Of a stretch of DNA of 5,497 nucleotides, positions 1 through 5,497 are shown piece by piece. The notes beneath the pieces were generated by a model, which was given only the letters and a program-made list of their open reading frames with translations, had not been told where the DNA came from and did no database searches. The stretch is from Microbacteriaceae bacterium (GTDB taxonomy: Bacteria; Actinomycetota; Actinomycetes; Actinomycetales; Microbacteriaceae): positions 1 through 5,497 of the forward strand of contig JALRLI010000067.1 of NCBI GenBank assembly GCA_023254555.1, read 5' to 3'. Position 1 is the stretch's first letter. Every line of letters begins with the position of its first letter. Position numbers and translations under genes: made by a program.

Positions 1-1436
1 TCGCCGTCCTCCTGTTCGCCATCACAATGATTCAGTTCGTCAACGCTGATGAGCTGAAAGCGGATGCTCGCAACCAGCGCACGATGAAGAACAGTTTCGG
101 CGTCGAACGAGGCCCTATTTTGGTGTCTGGCAGCCCAGTAGCACTTTCGGAGCCAACTGATGATGAATACAAATTCACCCGCGTCTACACCGAAGGTTCT
201 CAGTACGCGGCCGTAACTGGGTACTTCAGCCGCTACCAGGGCGCAACAGGCATAGAAGCCGCGATGAATCGTGAACTCAGCGGCGACAGTGAATCTCAGT
301 TTCTCGACCGCCTGAACCGCATTATCAGCGGGCAGCCCCCGCAGGGCTCAGCAGTCGAACTCACCCTCGACCCAGAAGTTCAGAAGGTTGCAATGAGTGC
401 GCTTGACGGCGTGAGCGGAGCAATCGTGGCGCTCGATCCAAAAACCGGCAAGGTGCTGGCGATGGCGTCGAATCCAAGCTATGACCCGAACGCCCTCTCG
501 GGAAATGACGATGCGCAGATCATAAAAACGTACAAAGAGCTCGAGGCCGACCCTGGCAAGCCGCTGATCAACCGAACGATAAACGGTGACCTGTACCACC
601 CGGGATCCACGTTCAAACTCATCGACGCAGCTGCCGCGCTTGAGACTGGCAACTACACACCAGATTCGACCTTTGCGAATCCCGCAGCCTTCCAACTCCC
701 GCAGTCAGACGCTGTCATGATGAACGCGTCTCGAACAAAGTGCGGCCCTGGTGAGAAAGTGACAATGCGTCAAGCGCTGGTGTTCTCATGCAACATCCCG
801 TTTGCCGAACTGGCGATTGAACTCAATCGTCAGACGGTGACCAAGATGGCGAAGGCGTTCGGATTCGGTTCAGGCACCGACATTCCACTGACAGTGACTC
901 CGAGTGAATTTCCTGTGGTCGTTGACGATGCACAGCTTGCACTCGCGTCTATTGGTCAGCTGGATGTGCGCGCTACTCCGCTGCAGATCGCAATGGTGTC
1001 TGCCGCTATCGCAAATAACGGCACCATGATGAAGCCCCAACTTGTGCAGTCCGTCGTGGCTCCGAATCTTTCAACCCAGTCTGGTTTTGCATCCGAAATT
1101 CTTGGCACACCGATTTCGGAAGCGACCGCGCAGACGCTCAACTCGATGATGCAGTCTGTTGTCGCTGATCCTGGCGGCACTGCTGCGAAGGCTGCAATAC
1201 CTGGAGTCGCCGTTGGCGGGAAAACCGGTACTGCTGAGAACGGCAAAGATGAAAGCGGAAATGATAAGCCCTTCACGCTGTGGTTCACCGGCTTCGCCCC
1301 AGCCAATGATCCTAAAGTTGCAATAGCTGTAGTCATCGAAAACGGTGGCGGCCCCAAGTTCAACTACCAGGCCACGTCATACGACTTGGCATCACTTATC
1401 GGAAAACAAGTAATGGAAGCGGTGTTAGCCCAATGA
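1..1436 (+). CDS. pbpA: Class B penicillin-binding protein PbpA (peptidoglycan D,D-transpeptidase), 5' partial
   Basis: Crosslinks peptidoglycan stem peptides outside the membrane, in actinobacteria mainly during septation. The frame is open from base 3 (477 codons visible) and begins inside a hydrophobic anchor, AVLLFAITMIQFV, followed by NADELKADARNQR, a stretch closely resembling the start of mycobacterial PbpA. The ATG at base 27 is therefore internal and roughly 15-25 residues are missing. Counting from that Met, residues 15-110 form the non-catalytic region (ERGPILV, RVY, VTGYFS). The transpeptidase domain has all three active-site motifs: STFK with nucleophile Ser194 (codon at 606), SCN at 254-256 (codon at 786) and KTGT at 399-402 (codon at 1221). 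The region ASIGQLDVRATPLQ and the end PKVAIAVVIENGG are also typical of PbpA. Cys239 and Cys255 are the only cysteines visible. The gene overlaps pknA by 4 bp, so the two are probably co-transcribed and translationally coupled. The catalytic assignment is firm; the name rests on homology plus gene order. Confidence 0.95.
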   Translation, partial: AVLLFAITMIQFVNADELKADARNQRTMKNSFGVERGPILVSGSPVALSEPTDDEYKFTRVYTEGSQYAAVTGYFSRYQGATGIEAAMNRELSGDSESQFLDRLNRIISGQPPQGSAVELTLDPEVQKVAMSALDGVSGAIVALDPKTGKVLAMASNPSYDPNALSGNDDAQIIKTYKELEADPGKPLINRTINGDLYHPGSTFKLIDAAAALETGNYTPDSTFANPAAFQLPQSDAVMMNASRTKCGPGEKVTMRQALVFSCNIPFAELAIELNRQTVTKMAKAFGFGSGTDIPLTVTPSEFPVVVDDAQLALASIGQLDVRATPLQIAMVSAAIANNGTMMKPQLVQSVVAPNLSTQSGFASEILGTPISEATAQTLNSMMQSVVADPGGTAAKAAIPGVAVGGKTGTAENGKDESGNDKPFTLWFTGFAPANDPKVAIAVVIENGGGPKFNYQATSYDLASLIGKQVMEAVLAQ

Positions 1437-3154
1437 GACCAGTTCAAGGCTTAACCTTCGGCGGAAGATACGAACTCAAATCCCGGATCGCAATCGGGGG
1501 AATGGGTGAAGTTTGGGAGGCTACAGACAGTGTGATTGGACGCACTGTGGCCATCAAAATTCTCAAAGATGAATACATGGGCGACCCGGGCTTTCTCGAA
1601 CGCTTTCGCGCCGAAGCTCGTCACGCAGCGCTCGTCAATCACGAGGGCATCGCGAACGTTTTCGATTACGGCGAAGAGCAGGGTTCCGCATACATCGTGA
1701 TGGAGCTTGTACCCGGTGAACCCCTTTCAGCAATCATCGAGCGCGAGGGAGTGATTCCTGCCGATCGAGTGCTCGGCATCATTGCTCAAACCGCTACCGC
1801 ACTTCAGGCAGCACACGACGCGGGACTGGTCCACCGCGACATTAAGCCTGGCAACCTGCTCATCACTCCCGAGGGTCGAGTGAAGATCACCGACTTCGGA
1901 ATTGCTCGCATCGCTGATCAGGTTCCACTCACCGCCACTGGTCAGGTGATGGGAACCGTGCAGTACCTCGCCCCTGAGCAGGCAAGTGGACAGTCAGCCA
2001 CTTCGGCGACAGACATTTACTCGCTTGGCGTTGTGGCGTACGAGTGCCTCGCGGGTCGACGCCCGTTCACCGGTGAATCGCAGGTGGCAATCGCAATGGC
2101 GCAGATAAACGATGCTCCGCCGGAGCTTCCCGCAACCGTTTCAGAACCTGTTCGAAACCTGGTGTTCGCCTGTCTCGAAAAGGATGCCGCGAAGCGTCCA
2201 GCGAGTGCCGCAAAACTCGCTCAGGCAGCTGCGGCCTTGCATCGCGGTGACGTCGAGACGGCGGCAACATACGTGCCCGCCGTGCTTGGTGCATCGGCGG
2301 TTTCAGTCTCAACCGATGCGGCCACCACTGTACTAACGCAGCCCGGATCAGATGCCGCAACGACGATGTTGCCTGCAGCCGCTGCGGGCGCGGGTGCCGT
2401 TGCAATGCATGATGACGAACCAGTCGAAGAGCAAAAGAAGAGAAGCCCCTGGACGTGGCCTCTCATTACGCTCGTGGCTATCTTGCTACTCCTGGTGACT
2501 GGCACCACTGTTGCTGTGCTCACCTCTGGTGGAGGGGGCGGTGACAAAACGTCAACTTCAACGACGAGCACGACTAAAAAAGCCACCGCGGGACCCATTG
2601 TTGACAGCGCTCTCGTTGGGCTGAACATCGATGCGGCTGAGCAAAAATTGCAGGATGCCGGCTTCACCAACGTCACCAGAGTTGCCGGTGATCCAGCCGC
2701 AGACAACAAGGTAAACACCGTTCAGTCTGTCTCACCAGAGGGTAAGTCCGTTCCGTTCAATACGCCAATCAAGCTGACGTACTATGTAGCATTCGGAACT
2801 CCGACCACCCCAACATCCGCTGCCTATATTAACGGTGTCGCTCCCGGCACTTCAATTCCTGCCGGTACCCAGATCAGTGTGAGCTGGAATGACGGCTCGA
2901 ACCTCTGCGCTGCCGGAACCACAATTCAGGAGTACATGGTTCAGACAACCGGTGGCGATCCTAAAATCTTGCAGCAGCCCGGGTCTGGCCGCACCGCAAG
3001 CATCCAAGTGAACTCGCAGAACTTCTCTGTGAGCTACGCCGTGGTCTGTGGCGGTCCGGGCATCACAAACCAGCAATCCGGGTGGTCGCCAGCTCTTCAG
3101 GTGACGGTGTCAGCGGTAACCCCGACGCCAACACCGAGCCCAACCACAACCTAG
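1433..3154 (+). CDS. pknA: Transmembrane Ser/Thr protein kinase PknA with one PASTA domain and an extra C-terminal domain
   Basis: Phosphorylates division and cell-wall proteins on Ser/Thr. The kinase domain (about 13-265) has a glycine loop AIGGMGEVW, whose Ala at the first Gly position is also seen in mycobacterial PknA. It also has Lys42, Glu61, HRDIKPGN with Asp136 and Asn141, DFG at 154-156, activation-loop Thr167 and Thr169 (aligning with the phosphorylated Thr pair of M. tuberculosis PknA), and APE at 180-182. Residues 270-333 are an Ala/Thr-rich juxtamembrane segment. KKR then precedes a membrane helix at about 339-363, which places the kinase in the cytoplasm. Outside are a Gly/Thr/Ser linker (365-386), one PASTA domain (about 387-453), and a region (about 460-560) resembling an Ig/FN3-type beta sandwich with Cys492 and Cys539, ending in TPTPTPSPTTT. 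Mycobacterial PknA lacks a PASTA domain. The ATG at 1433 overlaps the pbpA stop, and the protein begins where PknA homologues begin (GRYEL near residue 11). No strong Shine-Dalgarno is seen, which fits coupling to pbpA. Confidence 0.93.
   Translation: MRPVQGLTFGGRYELKSRIAIGGMGEVWEATDSVIGRTVAIKILKDEYMGDPGFLERFRAEARHAALVNHEGIANVFDYGEEQGSAYIVMELVPGEPLSAIIEREGVIPADRVLGIIAQTATALQAAHDAGLVHRDIKPGNLLITPEGRVKITDFGIARIADQVPLTATGQVMGTVQYLAPEQASGQSATSATDIYSLGVVAYECLAGRRPFTGESQVAIAMAQINDAPPELPATVSEPVRNLVFACLEKDAAKRPASAAKLAQAAAALHRGDVETAATYVPAVLGASAVSVSTDAATTVLTQPGSDAATTMLPAAAAGAGAVAMHDDEPVEEQKKRSPWTWPLITLVAILLLLVTGTTVAVLTSGGGGGDKTSTSTTSTTKKATAGPIVDSALVGLNIDAAEQKLQDAGFTNVTRVAGDPAADNKVNTVQSVSPEGKSVPFNTPIKLTYYVAFGTPTTPTSAAYINGVAPGTSIPAGTQISVSWNDGSNLCAAGTTIQEYMVQTTGGDPKILQQPGSGRTASIQVNSQNFSVSYAVVCGGPGITNQQSGWSPALQVTVSAVTPTPTPSPTTT
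2315..2371 (+). repeat. Short tandem peptide repeat in the PknA juxtamembrane segment
   Basis: Within pknA, residues 295-301 (DAATTVL) and 307-313 (DAATTML) are near-copies separated by five residues. Each has a Thr three positions before a Leu (Thr298/Leu301 and Thr310/Leu313). This is the spacing favoured by many FHA domains, which bind phospho-Thr with a hydrophobic residue at +3. The repetition is visible directly. A docking role is inferred from the FHA proteins normally encoded in this cluster. Confidence 0.5.
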
Positions 3155-3164
3155 ACCCACAACT

Positions 3165-3185
3165 GGCGAGAATGAGATTCTCGCC
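3165..3185 (+). terminator. Perfect hairpin after pknA, possible attenuator or transcript end
   Basis: GGCGAGAA (3165-3172) and TTCTCGCC (3178-3185) form a perfect 8-bp inverted repeat around the 5-nt loop TGAGA, starting 10 bp after the pknA stop. No T-run follows (the next bases are TAGCCTGCGG), so it is not a canonical intrinsic terminator. It could act as a partial terminator, a 3' stabiliser of the pbpA-pknA message, or a processing site. The structure is certain; the function is inferred. Confidence 0.5.
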
Positions 3186-3238
3186 TAGCCTGCGGGGCCA
3201 AAGAATATATCGAACTCTAAACTAAGAGTACAAACACC
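3186..3238 (+). promoter_or_regulatory. Possible pknB promoter region with small dyad
   Basis: The stretch between the hairpin and the pknB ribosome binding site turns AT-rich from about 3198. TAAACT (3218-3223) fits the actinobacterial -10 pattern TANNNT, but no good -35 lies 16-19 bp upstream, so the promoter call is weak. The -10 candidate is spanned by a dyad, ACTCT (3214-3218) and AGAGT (3225-3229), with a 6-bp spacer. This could be an operator or chance. The length of the gap, compared with the 4-bp overlap of pbpA and pknA, is what suggests separate control of pknB. Confidence 0.25.
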
Positions 3239-3247
3239 GAGAAAGAG
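3239..3247 (+). promoter_or_regulatory. Ribosome binding site of pknB
   Basis: GAGAAAGAG ends 8 bp before the GTG at 3256. It resembles the extended Shine-Dalgarno complement AGAAAGGAG with one base missing. It supports the GTG at 3256 as the start, as does the position of the kinase domain (DRYVLGE from residue 10, as in PknB homologues). Confidence 0.6.
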
Positions 3248-3255
3248 AAATCGAC

Positions 3256-4932
3256 GTGACAGATCAACAGCGAATTATCGCCGATCGTTACGTGCTTGGT
3301 GAGTTCATTGGCCAGGGGGGCATGTCACTGGTCTATCGCGGGTTAGACAACAAGCTTGGTCGCCAGGTTGCGATCAAAATCTTGAAATCTGACCTCTCAA
3401 ACGACGAGATGCTTCGCTCACGCTTTAAGGCTGAGTCACAGGCGGCCTCTCGCATGGCGCACCCCACAATCGTGCGTGTCTATGATGCTGGCGAGCAGGT
3501 AATCGAAACTGCCGATGGCACGAGCTCGGTTCCATATATCGTGATGGAATACGTCGAGGGGCAAGACCTCCGTCAGTTGCTCTCGAAGAATCCCCTCGGC
3601 CAACGCGAAGCGTGCATGATTGTTGAGGATGTGCTGACTGCCCTCGAGTATTCTCATAAGGCCGGCGTCATCCACCGCGATATCAAGCCCGCGAACATTA
3701 TGATCACCAAAACCGGCCAGGTTAAGGTGATGGATTTTGGTATCGCGCGCGCAATCTCCGAGTCATCCACCTCAGTCGAGCACACCACGGCCATTCTCGG
3801 CACCGCCGCGTACTTCTCGCCCGAACAGGCAAAGGGCGATTCAGTGGATGCACGAACCGACCTGTACTCGACAGGCGTTGTGTTGTACGAACTGCTCACC
3901 GGAACCGTTCCATTCAAGGGTGACTCTGCAGTTTCGGTTGCGTACCAGCATGTGAGCGAGCGTCCGGTTGCACCAAGCGAGCGAAAAGAGTCGGTCACGC
4001 CAGCGCTCGACAAAGTGGTGCTGAAGGCGCTGGCAAAAGACAAGAACAAACGCTTTCAAACCGCGGCTGAATTTCGTGAATTTCTCAAGGATGCTGCCAG
4101 CGGTAAAGTGCCTGATTTCGAAGTCGATCAGGGCGGATTAGACGCGCTGCTCGGAGCCGCCGCGGTTGCGAGCGCCAGTGATAGCGTTCGTGAACTCTCA
4201 GGCTCAGGTGGGGTTCGCACACAAATTCGTCCACCGGTGATGTGGACTTGGGCCGCAATCATCACAATAGGTGTCATTATCGTGGCCGGCATGTACTGGC
4301 TGGCGAACCTGAGCTCGATGAGCATCACTCCGGCCGATACCCGGGTAATCCCCGAAATGGTAGGCATCACCGAAAAAGAAGCCAAAGCAATGCTCGATGA
4401 CCTCGACCTGACTTACCGCACCGTTTTGGAGGCGAGCGAAGACACCGTCTCTGGCCGAGTACTTCGTAGCGACCCAGAAGCTGGCACCCGAGTTCGTACT
4501 GGCGAAAATATCAAGCTCTACATTTCAAAGGGTCGCGACTCAATCGACATACCAGATGTGACTTTGCTCACCATGGCCGACGCGATCGCACAGCTGGAGG
4601 ATGCGGGCCTTAAAATCGGCACCGTCTCAAAAGAAGACCACCCGAGCCTTGGCGCCGATGTTGTTATCTCAACCACCCCCGGCTCAGGCACCACCGTCAA
4701 GCCTGGGAAAACCGTTAACCTTGTGGTTTCCACCGGCATGGTTACCGTGCCTGATGTGAAGGGCCAGACGATGGCTGTTGCCCGCGACGTGTTGAGCCAA
4801 TTACAGCTTGGTGTTCAGATGAATGGTCAGACAGGATGCGCGCCACAAACCGGAGCACCTGTCACCTCACAGTCAGCAGTCGGCCAACAGAAGCAGGGCA
4901 TAACGGTGACCCTGACTTACTGCGCAGGGTAA
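3256..4932 (+). CDS. pknB: Transmembrane Ser/Thr protein kinase PknB with three PASTA domains
   Basis: The essential-type kinase of actinobacterial growth and division; PASTA domains in this family bind peptidoglycan fragments or lipid II. The kinase domain (about 12-278) has glycine loop GQGGMS (19-24), Lys41, Glu60, HRDIKPAN with Asp142 and Asn147, DFG at 160-162 and SPE at 188-190, so all catalytic residues are present. Arg11, Leu34 and Asp77 match the back-to-back dimer residues Arg10, Leu33 and Asp76 of M. tuberculosis PknB. The activation loop keeps Thr177 (matching Thr173) but has Glu175 where the mycobacterial enzyme has Thr171. A membrane helix spans about 328-350. Outside are three PASTA repeats at about 363-426, 429-494 and 496-556, against four in M. 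tuberculosis. The last carries Cys528 and Cys556 and ends the protein. The start is GTG with a good ribosome binding site. The gene lies 101 bp after pknA and converges on the amidotransferase gene, as in mycobacteria. Confidence 0.96.
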   Translation: MTDQQRIIADRYVLGEFIGQGGMSLVYRGLDNKLGRQVAIKILKSDLSNDEMLRSRFKAESQAASRMAHPTIVRVYDAGEQVIETADGTSSVPYIVMEYVEGQDLRQLLSKNPLGQREACMIVEDVLTALEYSHKAGVIHRDIKPANIMITKTGQVKVMDFGIARAISESSTSVEHTTAILGTAAYFSPEQAKGDSVDARTDLYSTGVVLYELLTGTVPFKGDSAVSVAYQHVSERPVAPSERKESVTPALDKVVLKALAKDKNKRFQTAAEFREFLKDAASGKVPDFEVDQGGLDALLGAAAVASASDSVRELSGSGGVRTQIRPPVMWTWAAIITIGVIIVAGMYWLANLSSMSITPADTRVIPEMVGITEKEAKAMLDDLDLTYRTVLEASEDTVSGRVLRSDPEAGTRVRTGENIKLYISKGRDSIDIPDVTLLTMADAIAQLEDAGLKIGTVSKEDHPSLGADVVISTTPGSGTTVKPGKTVNLVVSTGMVTVPDVKGQTMAVARDVLSQLQLGVQMNGQTGCAPQTGAPVTSQSAVGQQKQGITVTLTYCAG

Positions 4933-4945
4933 CCGAAGAGGACTC

Positions 4946-4981
4946 AGCTCGCTAAGCCCCGGCGACCAGCGGGCTCAAGCT
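4946..4981. terminator. Weak possible bidirectional stem between convergent genes
   Basis: AGCCC (4955-4959) pairs with GGGCT (4971-4975) over a 10-nt loop, with an outer AGCT/AGCT pair at 4946-4949 and 4978-4981 separated by an uneven internal loop. It lies across the 19-bp gap and the last codons of the - strand gene. There is no T-run on either side. It is the only candidate for transcript ends between pknB and the amidotransferase gene, and it may be chance. Confidence 0.2.
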
Positions 4982-5497
4982 AGCAGCCTTCTTTGCGGCT
5001 CCGACCAGACCCAGCGACTCTAACCAGTTGCCAAGCATCTGGTAACCACCCTCTGTCAGAACCGACTCTGGATGAAATTGAACACCCCAGATTGGCCGCT
5101 CGCGATGGCGAAGAGCCATCACCGTACCGTTTTCAGTTTCCGCTGTAATTTCGAGCTCTGCAGGAACCGTGTCACGTTCAACCGCCAATGAGTGGTACCG
5201 AGTGGCATCGAAAACACGCGGTACGTCGGCAAAAAACGAGTCTCCAGTGTGACGCACTCTCGAAACTTTGCCGTGCATCAGTTCGCTTGCGTGGCTCACG
5301 ACCGCACCTGAAACTTCGGCAATCGCCTGGTGTCCAAGACACACACCGAGCACCGGAATTGGCCGATCCAAGGCAAGCTTGACCATCGCTTCTGAAATAC
5401 CAGCTTCTGAAGGCTTACCCGGCCCTGGCGAAATCAATACACCGTCGAACTTGGCTACGAGGGCAGGCAGTTGATCCTCGGTGATCGCGTCGTTTCG
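4952..5497 (-). CDS. trpG: Aminodeoxychorismate/anthranilate synthase glutamine amidotransferase subunit, 5' partial
   Basis: Class I glutaminase subunit that supplies ammonia from glutamine to chorismate for p-aminobenzoate (PabA) or anthranilate (TrpG) synthesis in the cytoplasm. The frame is open to the window edge (181 codons). The visible N-terminus reads RNDAITEDQLPALVAKFDGV, then LISPGPGKP, so a TTG at 5437 is an internal Leu codon and about 30 residues are missing, including the family's usual N-terminal DNYDSF motif. The triad is complete: Cys in GVCLGHQ (codon 5341-5339), then His and Glu in FHPES (codons 5074-5072 and 5068-5066). RYHSLAV is also characteristic. An Ala-rich tail of about 15 residues follows the conserved end. 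It converges on pknB with 19 bp between stops, the same arrangement as Rv0013 (annotated trpG) beside pknB in M. tuberculosis. Sequence alone cannot separate TrpG from PabA; in many bacteria one subunit serves both. Without a trp operon alongside, pabA is an equally fair name. Confidence 0.93.
   Translation of the reverse strand, partial: RNDAITEDQLPALVAKFDGVLISPGPGKPSEAGISEAMVKLALDRPIPVLGVCLGHQAIAEVSGAVVSHASELMHGKVSRVRHTGDSFFADVPRVFDATRYHSLAVERDTVPAELEITAETENGTVMALRHRERPIWGVQFHPESVLTEGGYQMLGNWLESLGLVGAAKKAASLSPLVAGA

Noticed and set aside
27..29. ATG at 27 as the start of PbpA
   Set aside because: The frame is open to the window edge and the residues before it continue a membrane anchor like that of PbpA homologues.
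956..1363. 135-codon open frame on the - strand inside pbpA
   Set aside because: Antisense to the conserved transpeptidase domain, with no recognisable motif or start signal.
1490..1520. Missing first Gly of the PknA nucleotide loop (Ala20) as a sign of a pseudokinase
   Set aside because: Mycobacterial PknA, an active kinase, has the same Ala, and all catalytic residues (Lys42, Glu61, Asp136, Asn141, Asp154) are present.
2221..2718. 165-codon open frame on the - strand inside pknA
   Set aside because: It lies antisense to the Ala/Thr-rich juxtamembrane, membrane and PASTA codons, has low-complexity Val/Ala/Ser content and matches no known family; it is a shadow of pknA.
3654..4049. 131-codon open frame on the - strand inside pknB
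   Set aside because: Antisense to the conserved kinase C-lobe; composition reflects the codons of pknB.
5435..5437. TTG at 5437 as the start of the - strand amidotransferase
   Set aside because: The frame continues upstream with the family-typical RND...FDGV leading into ISPGPG, so this codon is an internal Leu.
1..5497. Mobile elements, CRISPR arrays, tRNA or rRNA genes, signs of gene transfer
   Set aside because: No such repeats, transposase or RNA gene seen; the window is almost entirely coding, with conserved gene order and even sequence style.

Overview
The window is a piece of the conserved actinobacterial cell-division and cell-wall signalling cluster. It reads, on the + strand, pbpA (class B penicillin-binding protein, 5' end cut off), pknA and pknB (two transmembrane Ser/Thr kinases). 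On the - strand, converging on pknB, lies the glutamine amidotransferase gene trpG/pabA (5' end cut off). The gene order and the convergent amidotransferase match the fhaA-fhaB-pstP-rodA-pbpA-pknA-pknB / trpG locus known from Mycobacterium and most other Actinobacteria. Moderate GC by eye, PASTA domains on both kinases and the sequence style suggest a Micrococcales actinobacterium, possibly a moderate-GC Microbacteriaceae. That placement is inference; no rRNA or other taxonomic marker is present.

Layout: bases 1-1436 encode the end of a membrane anchor, the N-terminal non-catalytic region and the whole transpeptidase domain of PbpA. The pbpA stop overlaps the pknA start in an ATGA (1433-1436). 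PknA (1433-3154) has a cytoplasmic kinase domain, one membrane helix, one PASTA domain, and then a two-cysteine beta-type domain with a Thr/Pro tail. A 101-bp gap follows, with a perfect 8-bp-stem hairpin, a small dyad and a good ribosome binding site. PknB (3256-4932, GTG start) has a kinase domain, one membrane helix and three PASTA repeats. Only 19 bp separate the pknB stop from the stop of the converging amidotransferase gene (4952-5497).

How it works together (family knowledge): PknA and PknB sense the envelope through their extracytoplasmic PASTA parts and phosphorylate division and wall-synthesis proteins; PbpA crosslinks septal peptidoglycan; PstP and FHA proteins, expected just upstream of the window, reverse or read the phosphorylation. 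The amidotransferase belongs to folate/tryptophan biosynthesis and is a neighbour by conserved synteny rather than by function.

I see no undescribed system here. The points worth a second look are the extra extracytoplasmic domain of PknA, the pattern of exactly two cysteines in each visible extracytoplasmic region, a Glu in place of one activation-loop Thr in PknB, a duplicated Thr motif in the PknA juxtamembrane segment, and the structured pknA-pknB gap.
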